64,000 nt of DNA. It comes from Hygrophila difformis (taxonomy: Eukaryota; Streptophyta; Magnoliopsida; Lamiales; Acanthaceae). Below, one piece after another: positions 11,739 to 23,336 of the stretch. The notes below the pieces were generated by a model that was not told the origin of the DNA, did no database searches, and worked only from the letters and a program-made list of their open reading frames with translations. Position numbers and translations under genes: made by a program. The stretch spans positions 35,441,504-35,505,503 of the forward strand of contig JAOANR010000009.1 of NCBI GenBank assembly GCA_030278955.1, written 5' to 3'. Numbering within the stretch: the first letter of the stretch is position 1; the number at the start of each line of letters is the position of its first letter.

Positions 11739-11796
11739 GAGATCTATTCTGATGCGAGCGGTTATCATCCAAGGCAGAAGCAGTTACAACACCCAT

Positions 11797-11805
11797 CTAT
11801 AAATA
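11797..11805 (+). promoter_or_regulatory. TATA box of the Athila-like LTR
   Basis: CTATAAATA preceded by a CATC context, as in plant LTR promoters. It implies transcription starting about 30 bp downstream, near 11830-11835. Confidence 0.6.
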
Positions 11806-12666
11806 AGACCCTTGGGGAATCAGCTCAGCAGGCGGGAGATTGAAGAGAATAGCTCGACTTTACTCTCCAGTCCACTTTTAGAATTTAGTAGGTAGGTAGG
11901 TTAGGATTTAATTTTCTCTGCAATTTACTTTGATGTTCTTCAGATTTGTAATTTGTTTTCGTAGAACTGTAATTCAATTTCGCAGTAGATTTCTTTAAGA
12001 TTAGTTGTTAGATTAGCTAGAGGATACCCTGGGAGGAGAGTTGCTTTTGGATCGCTTGTTCATCCATCATGACGATCATCATCTAAACTCCGACTCGCTC
12101 GCTCATCTTTGCACTATTCTGATAGCAATCAGATTTCCAGGTGTATTCGTTTTTAATTCTTTGTTATTTGAGATACATGAAGAATGATCGGTTATCAGAT
12201 TGTGAATTTCTTATCTTTCTGGTTTCTATTTCCATTTCGTAATTCTGTTTCAGCAGAGTATAAACCTCAATTTCATCATTCAATCTGAATTTTGCATCAT
12301 ATCTTGAATTCGATTTTCGAAGATCATAACACTTCCACATTTTTAATGCGCAAATTGTTTGTTCCAATTACGTAAGAAATTTGGATGTTGTAACCGAGTT
12401 AGGTATGATCTGGCAGAATTATGAATTTACTCGATTTTCTGTCAATGTTATGTTTATAGATGAGAATCATAAGGTTTAATGTTCAGAACTCTAAAAGGTT
12501 CCTAGAGACCTATGCAGTGTTAATCATCGCTTGATAATCTTTGAGAATCAATAATTTTGAGTTCATGAACTTGGATGCAAAAGATTCTATGTTCATAATT
12601 TTCTAAACAGAAATTCCAGAAGGTAGTTATGACAGTTATAAATTCTGATCATTTACTTCGAATAAG

Positions 12667-12710
12667 GATATTCCCTCGCATCATCCTAAAAGATGATGCG
12701 AGGAAATATC
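12667..12710 (+). repeat. Long hairpin in the Athila-like LTR
   Basis: CCTCGCATCAT (12674-12684) pairs with ATGATGCGAGG (12693-12703) around an 8-base loop. The pairing extends outward through GGATATT/AATATCC with a small bulge, giving nearly 20 bp of stem downstream of the presumed transcription start. Confidence 0.75.
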
Positions 12711-13554
12711 CAGATAGATCTATTATGACAAAGGCTATTCAAATACTCACGCGATGTCAATCTGACAAAGCGAGAGGATCAATCTATAACAGCAATAGAC
12801 TTGATATCCATTTTATAGGGTATTAATCATTCACTTTTACTTCTTATATGTATATAACCACTATCTATAAGTAGGAATTGAGTACATCGCCGCATTCTTA
12901 CAGAAACTATCGCGAGGCATTCAGTTCTTTGTATAAACAAAATCTGGAGAACATTCTTTGAATATTAGCTCCCTCCATGCTGTACAGACATAGCGTGCGG
13001 AAAATTGGAATGTTCATAGTTTGAAACCCAAAATAGTTTCTGCGAGCTATTTTGGACACTTATTTTGCAGAGTTATTTCTCAAATTCTTTTTCTTGGGAA
13101 AGTTATTTCCTAATTCTGTCTAGTTTCCAATATATATTTTGGAAGCATCCTTGCATTTTGATTAAGAGGATTCAGAACCCTCAACGTCTCTTTATACATA
13201 TAATATTACATATACATGTAATATTTTGGGATATTTCCCAGTATATGATGAGTAATCTTACTTCATGACTGCAAAATTTACAATTCATATGTGCAACACG
13301 TATTACTATTTACACTGGTACACTGAGAGAGATGATGATATAGGTTTTCTCAGTCATTATTTACTCAGGACTGATAAAGAACAAACTTGTTCTTCAGTTG
13401 GGCATTTAGTACCTGTCGTTTAAAAGGGAAAGATGTTTCAAGAACCATCTTTTGTCCTAAAAATTAGTAGAGTATCAAGAAGATTAATTTCCGGGGTTCA
13501 TGGTATTATAGTTATCACTATAGCTATGACCGAGGTTTCACCTCAAAAGCTTCA

Positions 13555-13572
13555 TGGCGCCGTTGCCGGGGA
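13555..13572 (+). other. Primer-binding site, tRNA-Asp type
   Basis: TGGCGCCGTTGCCGGGGA is the complement of a plant tRNA-Asp 3' end including CCA. This primer choice is characteristic of Athila-type elements. Confidence 0.9.
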
Positions 13573-13693
13573 GGGTGTAGCGTTATGAATTTTAGAACTG
13601 TAGATATTCTTGGTTTAATTGTAATTATTTACTTTTTATTATAACGAATTCACAAATTCTTTCATTTTGTTCACAGAGAAGCCTCAACAGTTT

Positions 13694-16600
13694 ATGAGCG
13701 AGAGAAAAACTCGATCTTCAAGACCACCTTTGCTTCCTTTTAATTGTGAACTTGAGAGAACAGCAAGGCTGATCAGAGCAAGTGCAAGGAGACAGAGAGA
13801 TCTTGCAGAAGGAAATCTTTCAACCATAACAAGGATGGCTAACAATGGACAGAATGACGGACCTGGGAACTTGCCAAATGGACAACCAGATAATCAGCAA
13901 AACATTCCACTTCGAGGACCTTTTCAAGCACCACAAAGAGCTGCTGCACCACAATTTATTCATCAACACTATTTTCCACCAAATTTTGCTAATCCTGTTC
14001 CGAACCCTCAAGAAGAGCAATATCAACCATGGCAACCTAATGTCGATCAATATTTGGCTGGGACGGATGAGGAGGTTGATATACCACCTGGTATATTGAA
14101 CCTAGCATCTTCTAGAGCTTTTTATGGAATGAGTGCTGAAGATCCACATTTACATCTCAAGAAGTTTGTTGAACTAAGTAAGACAGTAAAGAAAGGAAGA
14201 GCTTCAAGGGAAACCATTCAATTGGCTATGTTTCCATTCTCTCTGGATGGCTCCGCTAAAGAATGGTATGATTCATTAAATGCTCAACAGAAGGCTACAT
14301 GGCCAGAATTAGTCAGGAATTTCCTACTCAAGTATTTTCCTGAAAGCAAAGTTGACGAATGGGTAGACAAGATCTCTAGTTTCAAGATGAGAAAAGGGGA
14401 ATCTCTTAAGGATGCCCGGGACAGATTCTTCGACATGCTCAAAAGATGCCCACAACATGGTATAACTGAAAGAAGGTTATTGAAGATTTTCTTCACCGGA
14501 CTAACTCACACTTGGCAGATGATGATCAATGCCACTGGAGGGGAACAGTTGCTTCAAATGCCACTTGATAGAGCGTGGTCAACAATAGATACCATGACAG
14601 CTAGCAGGGCAGTTCTCCAGGACGATGATCCACCATCTCCTACCAGAAAAAGTCTTGTCATCCATACAGATAAAAATGAAGAGAAATTTGCAGCACTCTC
14701 CAAGCAGATTGCTGATCTACAGTTGGCTCAGCAAGCAAATCAACAGGCTCAGCATCAACAACAACAGCAACCAGTAATGGTCCTTCAACCTGCTCCAATG
14801 GAACCTGTGTATCAGTGCGGAATTTGCTCAGGGCCACATCACAATGATCAGTGTCCACAAATTCAGGAAGCCCCAAAGCAAGATGAGAGCTGCAACTACA
14901 CCGGGTTCCAAAACAAACACCCGAATCTGAGCTATGGTAATACTCAGAACGCACAAAATGCACATCTTCTGAACCCACAACAACCAAATCAGCAGCAGTT
15001 TCGTCCTCCACAACCATTTTATCCACAACAACAGATGTACCCACAGAGACCTTTCCAGCAGGTGAACCAACAGAATAGGCCATTTGGACAGTTTGCACCA
15101 GTCCCGGTGAACTTTCCACAACAACCTTATCCTGTTGCTCAAGATAATACTTACTCTTTAAAGGTGGAAAATGCTCTGAAGGAGTTCATTGTTAAGCAGA
15201 CAGAGACGAATAACCAACTGCAGGCTTCAATCAAGAATGTTGAGAATTCAGTAACAGAGATGGCCAAATTATTACAGCAGAGAGAAAAAGGAAAATTACC
15301 AAGTTCTTCTGAAACAAATCCACAATGTAAGGCAGTTACATTGAGGGGAGGAAAAGAGGTTGTTGATCCTGAATTTGAAAAGAAAAGAGATAGGTTGCTG
15401 CAGCAGAAAAAGTTCAAGGATGTTCAAACAATGGAAGAAGATGATCACCCTGAACAGAGACAGATACTTGAGGATAAGGGTTTGGAAAAGAATGTCTCAG
15501 GATATTCCTTTCCTAAGGAAAAAGAGGGAGGTAATGATAATCCTAACTCTACAGGTAACAAAAAGGATTCACTGGATGAGCACATGCCCAGGATACCATA
15601 TCCTGGGAGACTCAAAAATGATCTTCAAGAAATTAAATTTAAGAAATTTCTTGAAAAGATTAAGGCCATTGAAATATCAATCCCTTTGGTTGAATTAATT
15701 GCTGAAATGCCCACTTACGCTAAGTTTCTGAAAGAATTAATTTCAGGGAAAAGAAGTGCAGGAGAGCAGCACATGGTGGTCCTAAATCAAAACTGTAGCT
15801 TGGTTCTTCAGCAGAGGATTCCTCCAAAGCTTGAAGATCCAGGGAGTTTCACTTTACCTCTGATTATCAACTGTAAAGAAGCTGGGCGAGGACTCTGTGA
15901 CTTAGGAAGCAGCATCAATGTAATGCCACTGGCTATGGCGAGACGTTTGGATTTGGGAAAGATGAGGCCAGTCAATATGACCCTCTTCTTTGCTGATCAA
16001 TCGAGCACCAGACCAGAAGGGATCATTGAAGATGTTATAGTAAAGACAGGAGGCCTTTGTTTTCCAGCTGACTTTGTCATTCTTGATATCGACGAAAATG
16101 TCAGAATTCCTATTATATTGGGAAGGCCTTTTCTGGTGACTGCGGGAGCCATGATTGATGCAAAGAATGGCATAGTGAAGCTTCATGTTGATAACCAGGA
16201 GGTCACTTTTGACATGATGAAGATGTCAACATATCCTTTTAACGCTTTTGAAACCAATGTAGCGGGGAATGAATTAGAAGATAGTACTATGGAGGGGGGA
16301 AATCTTTTTGATTACTATAATCTCTTTACCACTGATGTAACTGAGAACAATCTCACCCCACTCACAAATGCTAAAGATGCTACTTTTGCTTACTTGTGTG
16401 CGGTTAGATTCGCTGATCCTGAGACTGGTGAAATCAAGGATGGATCAGAAAGTGAGGATATGCCATCTTCAGAGCAATCTGAGGATGACATTGATAAAAC
16501 AGACCCTTTTGAGGAAGGATCTGATTTAAAGATGGAAGTGCAAACTCGAAGCAGATTAACTCCATCAATAGAAAACCCACCTGAGCTTGAGCTTAAAGTA

Positions 16601-19477
16601 TTACCAGAACATCTTAAGTATGCCTTCTTGGCAGACAAAAAGAAGCTTCCGGTAATAATTTCATCCAAATTGAGTGAAGAACAAGAACAAGCTCTAGTAG
16701 GTACTCTTAAAAATCATATTCAGGCAATTGCTTGGACTATAGCAGATATCAAAGGCATCAGTCCACACATTTGTATGCATAGGATTCTGATGGAGGATGA
16801 ATACAAACCTTCCAGACAACCACAAAGGAGGCTAAACCCACCAATGCAGGAAGTTGTCAAGAAGGAGGTAATCAAGCTACTTGATGCAGGTATAATCTAT
16901 CCTATCTCTGATAGTAAATGGGTAAGTCCAACGCAAGTTGTACCCAAAAAGGGTGGGATTTGTATTGTGACAAATGAACATGGTGATGAAGTAGCAACAA
17001 GACCAGTAACTGGTTGGAGAGTTTGCATTGACTATAGAAAATTAAACACTGCCACAAGAAAAGATCATTTTCCTTTACCGTTCATTGATCAAATGTTAGA
17101 AAGATTGTCAGGTAAACCATTTTACAGTTTTCTCGATGGTTATTCAGGTTATAATCAAATAGTTATTGCTAGTGAAGATCATGAGAAAACAACTTTTACA
17201 TGCCCATATGGAACATTTGCTTATAGAAGAATGCCTTTTGGATTATGTAATGTTCCTGCTACATTTCAAAGATGCATGATGAGTATTTTCTCTGATTTTA
17301 TTGAAAAATGCATTGAAGTGTTTATGGATGATTTTACTGTTCATGGAACTGACTTTGAAGATTCTTTAAAAAATTTGTCAAAAATTTTGCAGAGATGTGA
17401 GGACACTAACTTAGTTCTTAACTGGGAAAAGTGTCATTTTATGGTTCAAGAAGGAATTGTCCTGGGACACAAAGTATCTAGAGCAGGAATAGAAGTAGAT
17501 AAGGCTAAGGTTTCTGTAATAGCAAATCTACCACCACCTAAAACAATTAAGGCAGTAAGGAGTTTTCTTGGTCATGCTGGTTTTTATAGAAGGTTTATTA
17601 AGGACTTTTCTAAGATAGCAAGACCCTTGTGTAATCTTCTTCATAAGGATGTGACATTCAGCTTTGATGAAGACTGCTTAACAGCTTTTAAGACTTTGAA
17701 GGAGAAATTAATCACTGCACCTATAGTTCAGTCTCCTGATTGGAGTCTACCTTTTGAGCTTATGTGCGATGGAAGTGAGAATGCAGTAGGAGCAGTTTTG
17801 GGGCAACACAAAGAAGGCAAACATCATGTTATCTATTATGCTAGCCATACTCTTAATGATGCCCAGATAAACTACACTACTACAGAAAAGGAAATGTATG
17901 CTGTAGTTTTTGCCTTTGATAAGTTCAGACAGTATCTTATTGGAGCCCAAACTATAGTTTACACAGATCATTCTGCATTACGATATCTTTTCTCAAAGCA
18001 AGAAGCCAAACCGAGGCTGATAAGATGGGTTTTACTTCTACAAGAATTTAACATTATTATCAAGGATAGAAAAGGAAAAGATAATGGAGTAGCAGACCAC
18101 CTTTCTAGATTGGAGGAGAAAACAGAGAAGGAGGAAGTTGTAAATGATAAATTCCCAGATGAACAATTGTATGCTTTGCAGTTGCATCAATTCGATTGTC
18201 CTTGGTTTTCAGATTTTGCTAATTATCTAGCTTGCAAGATTGTCCCAAAATTTAAAGACTCTCATCAGAAGTCAAGGTTTTTCAGAGAAATTCAGAAGTA
18301 CTATTGGGATGACCCCTTTTTATTCAAGTTTTGTTCAGACCAGGTTATTAGGCGCTGTGTTCATGAAAAAGAAGGTTTCCAAATTGTCAGAAAGTGTCAT
18401 GAGAACCCTTTAGGAGGCCATCATGGTCCTGCTAGGACTGCTAGAAAAGTTCTAGACTGTGGGTTTTACTGGCCAACTATCTTTTTGGATTCCCAGAAAC
18501 TTATAAAGATGTGTGATAGATGTCAAAGATTGGGAAACATTTCAATGAGAGAAGAAATGCCTCAAAAGGGGATTTTAGAAGTAGAGATATTTGATGTCTG
18601 GGGAATTGATTTTATGGGATCATTTCCCCCATCTTTTGGTAATCATTATATTTTAGTAGCTGTTGATTATGTTTCAAAATGGGTAGAGGCAGTAGCCTTA
18701 CCCAATAATGAAGCTAAACAAGTTACTAAATTTCTACAGAAGAATATTTTTACCAGGTTTGGAGCCCCTCGTGCCATTATATCTGATGGAGGATCTCACT
18801 TTGTGAATAAGCTCTTTGAGAAATTACTAAAGCAGTATGGCGTTCATCACAAAGTTGGATCACCATATCATCCTCAGACAAGTGGACAGGTGGAGGTATC
18901 TAATAAGGAAATCAAGCACATTCTACAAGCTTCTGTGAACATTACAAGAAAAGACTGGTCAAAGAAGTTAGATGATGCTTTATGGGCTTACAGAACTGCT
19001 TTTAAAACTCCTATAGGAATGTCTCCCTACAGATTAGTTTTTGGAAAAGCATGTCATCTTCCAGTTGAGTTAGAACATAGAGCATATTGGGCCATTAAAA
19101 TGCTCAACATGGATTTTCAGTCAGGACAAGATAAGAGGAAGTTTGATCTGTCTAAACTAGAAGAGACGAGACTGGAAGCATATGAAAGCAGCAAGATTTA
19201 TAAAGATCGAACTAAGAAAATTCATGATTCAAAAATTAAACATAAAGAATTTTCTGTTGGTCAATTGGTTTTGCTTTATAATTCTCGTTTGAAATTATTT
19301 CCAGGTAAGCTCAGATCAAGGTGGACAGGACCATTTCCTGTTGTAGCTGTTCATGACAATGGATCAGTGACAATTATGCTCAATGAAGGAGAAAAGACTG
19401 TGAATGGACACAGGCTGAAGGAATATATTGGTCAACAAGCTCTAAATATCCAAACTGAATATTTGGATAATCCTTAG
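13694..19477 (+). CDS. Intact Athila-like gag-pol polyprotein (1,927 codons)
   Basis: The frame can be extended to a TTG at 13667, but ATG 13694 ([12 protein letters not shown]) is the first Met and fits Athila Gag starts. Domains in order: Gag (about residues 140-310, with [16 protein letters not shown]), a Gln/Pro-rich region, one CCHC-like knuckle ([13 protein letters not shown], about 375), a protease ([11 protein letters not shown], about 735), RT (FMDDFTVHG, about 1209), RNase H ([12 protein letters not shown] about 1357, [11 protein letters not shown] about 1422), the integrase HHCC finger (HENPLGGHH to CDRCQRLG, about 1568-1615) and the catalytic core ([23 protein letters not shown]). 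All catalytic motifs are visible and there is no internal stop. The element could still encode its proteins but cannot transpose as a unit, because it lacks the 3' LTR. Insertion is recent or the frame has escaped decay. Confidence 0.93.
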   Translation: MSERKTRSSRPPLLPFNCELERTARLIRASARRQRDLAEGNLSTITRMANNGQNDGPGNLPNGQPDNQQNIPLRGPFQAPQRAAAPQFIHQHYFPPNFANPVPNPQEEQYQPWQPNVDQYLAGTDEEVDIPPGILNLASSRAFYGMSAEDPHLHLKKFVELSKTVKKGRASRETIQLAMFPFSLDGSAKEWYDSLNAQQKATWPELVRNFLLKYFPESKVDEWVDKISSFKMRKGESLKDARDRFFDMLKRCPQHGITERRLLKIFFTGLTHTWQMMINATGGEQLLQMPLDRAWSTIDTMTASRAVLQDDDPPSPTRKSLVIHTDKNEEKFAALSKQIADLQLAQQANQQAQHQQQQQPVMVLQPAPMEPVYQCGICSGPHHNDQCPQIQEAPKQDESCNYTGFQNKHPNLSYGNTQNAQNAHLLNPQQPNQQQFRPPQPFYPQQQMYPQRPFQQVNQQNRPFGQFAPVPVNFPQQPYPVAQDNTYSLKVENALKEFIVKQTETNNQLQASIKNVENSVTEMAKLLQQREKGKLPSSSETNPQCKAVTLRGGKEVVDPEFEKKRDRLLQQKKFKDVQTMEEDDHPEQRQILEDKGLEKNVSGYSFPKEKEGGNDNPNSTGNKKDSLDEHMPRIPYPGRLKNDLQEIKFKKFLEKIKAIEISIPLVELIAEMPTYAKFLKELISGKRSAGEQHMVVLNQNCSLVLQQRIPPKLEDPGSFTLPLIINCKEAGRGLCDLGSSINVMPLAMARRLDLGKMRPVNMTLFFADQSSTRPEGIIEDVIVKTGGLCFPADFVILDIDENVRIPIILGRPFLVTAGAMIDAKNGIVKLHVDNQEVTFDMMKMSTYPFNAFETNVAGNELEDSTMEGGNLFDYYNLFTTDVTENNLTPLTNAKDATFAYLCAVRFADPETGEIKDGSESEDMPSSEQSEDDIDKTDPFEEGSDLKMEVQTRSRLTPSIENPPELELKVLPEHLKYAFLADKKKLPVIISSKLSEEQEQALVGTLKNHIQAIAWTIADIKGISPHICMHRILMEDEYKPSRQPQRRLNPPMQEVVKKEVIKLLDAGIIYPISDSKWVSPTQVVPKKGGICIVTNEHGDEVATRPVTGWRVCIDYRKLNTATRKDHFPLPFIDQMLERLSGKPFYSFLDGYSGYNQIVIASEDHEKTTFTCPYGTFAYRRMPFGLCNVPATFQRCMMSIFSDFIEKCIEVFMDDFTVHGTDFEDSLKNLSKILQRCEDTNLVLNWEKCHFMVQEGIVLGHKVSRAGIEVDKAKVSVIANLPPPKTIKAVRSFLGHAGFYRRFIKDFSKIARPLCNLLHKDVTFSFDEDCLTAFKTLKEKLITAPIVQSPDWSLPFELMCDGSENAVGAVLGQHKEGKHHVIYYASHTLNDAQINYTTTEKEMYAVVFAFDKFRQYLIGAQTIVYTDHSALRYLFSKQEAKPRLIRWVLLLQEFNIIIKDRKGKDNGVADHLSRLEEKTEKEEVVNDKFPDEQLYALQLHQFDCPWFSDFANYLACKIVPKFKDSHQKSRFFREIQKYYWDDPFLFKFCSDQVIRRCVHEKEGFQIVRKCHENPLGGHHGPARTARKVLDCGFYWPTIFLDSQKLIKMCDRCQRLGNISMREEMPQKGILEVEIFDVWGIDFMGSFPPSFGNHYILVAVDYVSKWVEAVALPNNEAKQVTKFLQKNIFTRFGAPRAIISDGGSHFVNKLFEKLLKQYGVHHKVGSPYHPQTSGQVEVSNKEIKHILQASVNITRKDWSKKLDDALWAYRTAFKTPIGMSPYRLVFGKACHLPVELEHRAYWAIKMLNMDFQSGQDKRKFDLSKLEETRLEAYESSKIYKDRTKKIHDSKIKHKEFSVGQLVLLYNSRLKLFPGKLRSRWTGPFPVVAVHDNGSVTIMLNEGEKTVNGHRLKEYIGQQALNIQTEYLDNP

Positions 19478-19506
19478 TTTTCTGTTTTCTCAAAAAAAAA
19501 AAAAAG

Positions 19507-20526
19507 ATTTGGGTAATAGTTGACCGGTTAACGAAGACCGCAATTTTCATACCAATGAAGGAAAATTGGTCGATGGATCAACTAGCTAAGGCATACATCG
19601 AGAACGTGGTCCGAAGGCACGGAGTACCGCACGATATTATCTCAGACCGAGATAGTAGATTCGTCTCCAACTTCTGGACTAAATTACAAGAAGCCTTAGG
19701 AACCCAAATCAAGATGAGCACAGCTTTTCATCCAATGACGGACGGTCAGACTGAGCGCACGATTCAGACGCTCGAAGACATGCTGAGAGCGTGCGTACTC
19801 GAATTCAAGGGAAGTTGGGAAGACCACTTGCCGTTGATTGAATTCTCGTACAACAACAGTTATCACGCTAGCATAGGCATGGCACCGTTCGAAGCGCTTT
19901 ATGGACGGAAGTGTCGTAGTCCGTTGTGCTGGACGAAGGATGATGATTCGGTAGTTGTTGGACCGCAGCTCATTGAGGATATGAATAGCAAGATCAAGGT
20001 GGTTCAACAGAAAATGAAAGCCGCGCAAGATAGGCAGAAGAGCTACGCCGACACTAGGCGGCAAGAGTTGGAATTTGAGGTGGGAGACAAGGTCATGCTG
20101 AAAGTATCGCCCATGAAGGGGGTGATGCGATTCGGTAAACGAGGAAAGCTAAGTCCTCGCTACATCGGTCCGTACGAGATTTTGGATCGTGTAGGTACCT
20201 TGGCTTATCGTTTGGCACTTCCACCAGAATTGTCGCGAGTGCACAACGTATTTCACGTTTCTCAATTAAAGAAATATGTGCACGACCCAACTCACGTGTT
20301 GCAACCCGACGTGATTGAGCTAGATGATGACTTGACATACGAGGAGTCTCCGATCGAGGTACTTGATGTCAAGGAAAGGGTCACAAGGAACAAGACTGTG
20401 AGGATGGTGAAGATCCTATGGTCAAATCATGGCACTGAGGAAGCAACATGGGAATTGGAGGCGGATATGAAGCAAAGATATCCCAACCTTTTCCGAAGCG
20501 ACTCAGGAGCAGTTATGGGGACATAA
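19507..20526 (+). pseudogene. Chromovirus integrase C-terminal half and chromodomain-like tail
   Basis: This continues the frame broken at 11210. It starts [17 protein letters not shown], inside the integrase core (the codons around the first catalytic Asp are missing). It holds the second Asp ([10 protein letters not shown], near base 19650), the Glu region ([13 protein letters not shown], near 19740), the [16 protein letters not shown] motif and a C-terminal segment ([20 protein letters not shown]) that resembles the chromodomain ending of Del/Tekay chromoviruses. It ends with a stop at 20526, about 165 bp before the 3' LTR. The ATG at 19555 is internal. The chromodomain-like tail would direct integration into heterochromatin in related elements. 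Confidence 0.9.
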
Positions 20527-20536
20527 CTGCAGTCCT

Positions 20537-20560
20537 AAGGGGGAGAGGATGTGACACCCC
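20537..20560 (+). other. Fossil or second polypurine tract followed by an LTR-like start
   Basis: AAGGGGGAGAGGA is followed at once by TGTGACACCCC, which looks like a polypurine tract abutting an LTR beginning. It lies 130-150 bp before the true LTR start at 20691. The family A remnant keeps the same arrangement in reverse near 27323-27345. Confidence 0.55.
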
Positions 20561-20676
20561 GTGCAAGGTCGTCGCGAACCGAGGTAAGAATTTTAAATTG
20601 CGAGCCTCAATAATTTCTTTGTGCCAATTATTATCTTTCCGAAGTGAGACCCAACTTCGAGGACGAAGTTGATTTC

Positions 20677-20690
20677 TAAGGAGGGTAGAC
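20677..20690 (+). other. Polypurine tract adjoining the 3' LTR
   Basis: The purine-rich string AAGGAGGGTAGA ends one base before TGTAATACCCGAG. It follows a short inverted repeat (CAACTTCGAGGACGAAGTTG). Confidence 0.7.
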
Positions 20691-23306
20691 TGTAATACCC
20701 GAGAAATCAACATCGATTATTAAATCCGAAAAATTGATTAATTAAATTAATTAATTGGATTTAACTATCGCAATCGAAATAATTCCGGGAGAGCGGAATT
20801 AAATATTTTCGGACGATAGTAACTCGAAGAGAGTTATCGGAGTATCCAACAATCACGGATAATCCAAGTATGATTTTTTAAAAGATCAAAAATCATATTA
20901 AAAAAAAAAGGAAGAGAAAATCGCTGCCTGGGGTGGCGCGGTGGCCGCGCGGTGGCGCGCCACCAGCGCGCCACCACCCCAGTAGCAGCGTTTCAAAACG
21001 CTGCTACGCGTTTCAAGCTTGATATGGCATTTAGTTCGATTTTGGATGCTTTGAATCTATCCCAACTTCTTCCCAGATGTTTGTGAATGTATTGAGACAC
21101 CATTGGACGAACCTAGAAGCTTCTAGAATCCCTACATTGCTGGAAGTGAAGAGGAATACATGAACTTATTGGATAAGTAGTGTTAGGTGAATGGATTGAG
21201 TTTGGAGGGGTGATGGCTGCATATTTTCGAGGTAGACCACCATTAACTTATTCCCTACTTTCCCTAGGTCCATTATGAGTTCTTTGGGAGTGGTAGCACA
21301 GCCCTAATAAGCCTCATTCAACCCCCCAAACCTTCCCATTTGCACCATTCCGAAAATCAGACTTCCTTGGAGAGTTGAGAGTTCTTTGAGAGTGTTCTTC
21401 TTGTTCCTGAGTTCTTGGATGAGTTGGAAGCATTCCAATCTCTTCTCCTATGTCTAGGTAAGGTTTCTATACCAATCCCTTGCTCTTTACTTCGGATTCT
21501 AGGCCCTAACATCAAGTTTTTCTCCAAACACCCCAAAATAGGATTCGTTCGGTAGATCTTGGAAGTGGGAGGCTGTTCCGGACGAGTTTGAGGGTTCAAC
21601 CAAAGAGGATTTCGACACTATACTCTTGAGAAGTAAGTTAATGATGTGCATACCAATTTTTAGAGTTTTTGGTTGAGTATTCGTTGAGTTAGAGATCGAT
21701 TTCCATCCTACGCTAAAACTGTCAATTAGGGTTTCTATCCGAATAGTTTTAATTGTTCAGCGTTTTTCATCAAGATCCGTTCATTTTTGGTAAAACTTGT
21801 CTAAATGAAAAATGTTCCTAACACTTTAAAGATGATTCCTGTAAATGTTCATAAATTTTGGACTTGATTTGGTCGATGAAAACAGATCTGGTATTTTCTG
21901 CTGTTCATGTTGACAGATTTAAATTTCTAGCATGTCAAGTTTTGTAGTTCATATTTCTCCTAGCTATGGTCGTTTTTGATGGTTAGTTTCTTCATGAAAA
22001 TTGTTCATCTATGTGTCTAGTTTACTCCTGTGATAGTTCAGAATTTTTGGGTCAACCTTCGAATTGTTATGGATTTTTAAGTAAACTGTGGTCGGATGAA
22101 CAGTGTCCTATGCACCCTTTTGAAAACAAGTTTCTGAAATGAATTTTTTTGAGCAACTTAGATTCCGAATTTGCTAAGGCCTATTTCTGAGTAAAATGTT
22201 TATTTTGATGTCTCCTAGCACCTGTAAAATTTTCCGAATTTTCCACAAAGTTTTACTACATTTCCTAATACGATTTTGAAAACTGCCACAGTGTAGTCTT
22301 ACCGGTAAATCTTGTTTTCGTACGCTTTGATGGTTATTGAGTCGATTGCTACTCTTTGATGAATCCTATGAATTCTGGAAATGTAGATATATGTTGTAAT
22401 GATTAAAATGTGATTTTTGAAACTTTGTGAGTTTTGATCGAGTTAGATGTTCAATTTGGAGGGTAAGTGCACTTGGCGTGGGCTCGTTGGGCCGCCCCCT
22501 CTTTTTGGTGGCCAAAACGGCGCCAAGGAAATATTATTATGTTGCGTGATTGTATGAGTCTATACTCCTAGGTGTATCCGTAGGGGTTACCTAGGGCTCC
22601 GGAGTGTGTCTGTATAGGGTCCGCTGCTCTCACATTGTGGATACCGTCGGCTTGTGGACATAAGCGCCCAAGCGGGTAATTGATCCCAAAACGGCTAAGG
22701 CCCTGGATCGTCGATACCGGCAGCTTGTGGATATAAGCGCCCAAGCGGGTAATATTTGGATGTCCTCGATCAAAATGAACATTGGAGTGGTAAAGCGTAA
22801 AAAAAGAAATCCCCGTAAATTATTTTTACTCGTCCGTTAAATTAAATTTCCAACTTTCTATTACTCTTCTAAATCTTTAAATTTTGTTATGCTATACATT
22901 AACTTACGCAGTACCGTTTGTACTGATAAATTGTTATTTCCTATTTTTCGCAGAGTAAGTGATGGCGCATTGGGATGGGATTCTTAAAAATAAAGACTTG
23001 TCGCATTTTACTGTTGTTTTAAATTTTCTGCACTGGACTTTGATACGGGACTTTGGACTTTGGTTTTTGGCCGTATGTTTGGCCCTCGTTTTTGTTTGTT
23101 TTTAGCTTCCGCACTGATTATTACTGTGATGCATGAGATACTCTGATTTTAGTTCGGGCATGATTGAATGGTTTTTAAATTGTTTTGAAAAATTGGTACA
23201 ACTTAGCCTTAGCATTTTTCTAGATGAGCTCGACTTGGGTCGGGTCTTGTTTAGAAAAGTGTGGCGGTAATGCCTTGGCCTGGGAAATCAAATCCGGGGT
23301 GTTACA
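20691..23306 (+). repeat. 3' LTR of the family B chromovirus (2616 bp)
   Basis: Matches 3946-6563 over its whole length with scattered substitutions and a shorter oligo-A run. It ends GGGGTGTTACA, followed by the right target duplication CGGGA at 23307-23311. Confidence 0.93.
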
Positions 23307-23336
23307 CGGGATATCACCGCCACACCTCCCTACGAA
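23307..23336 (-). mobile_element. Family A LTR, second piece
   Basis: The CGGGAT...CACCGCCACACCTCC stretch continues 3911-3945 when compared with the solo LTR at 39295. Its last eight bases, CCTACGAA (23329-23336), are the left target duplication of the hAT element. Confidence 0.85.

Larger units (their letters stand above)
11211..13554 (+). repeat. 5' LTR of the Athila-like element (2344 bp)
   Basis: Starts TGATGACAGCC, after GACAG of the host element, and ends TTCA just before the primer-binding site. It has a TATA box at 11797-11805 and at least three CG-rich hairpins. No second copy is found in the window, so the right boundary rests on the primer site and the TG...CA rule. Confidence 0.8.
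11211..19506 (+). mobile_element. Athila-like Ty3/gypsy element, 3'-truncated, nested in the chromovirus integrase
   Basis: The left end is an LTR beginning TGATGACAGCC directly after chromovirus codons. A tRNA-Asp-type primer-binding site follows the LTR, then a complete gag-pol frame. After the stop at 19477 there are only some 30 bases, ending in 14 A residues (19492-19505), before chromovirus integrase sequence resumes. No polypurine tract, envelope-like region, 3' LTR or right target duplication is present, and an estimated 15-20 integrase codons of the host element are missing. A deletion removed the right end of this element together with adjacent host-element sequence. Confidence 0.88.
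3946..23306 (+). mobile_element. Family B Ty3/gypsy chromovirus (Tekay/Del-like), nearly complete, interrupted
   Basis: Full-length LTR retrotransposon with a 5' LTR (3946-6563), a tRNA-iMet-type primer-binding site, a small upstream ORF, a gag-pol with a C-terminal chromodomain-like tail, a polypurine tract and a 3' LTR (20691-23306). Five-base target duplications CGGGA flank it at 3941-3945 and 23307-23311. LTRs over 2.5 kb, two zinc knuckles and the C-terminal domain fit the Tekay/Del clade of chromoviruses. About 8.3 kb of an Athila-like element sits inside the integrase. By eye I count about twenty substitutions between the two LTRs, under 1 percent, so the insertion is fairly young. Confidence 0.93.

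Noticed and set aside
19480..19510. A retroposed (poly-A tailed) insertion ending at the 14-A run
   Set aside because: The left end is a normal LTR with primer site, and the frame is a retrotransposon polyprotein. The A run is more likely element sequence at a deletion breakpoint. No target duplication supports retroposition.
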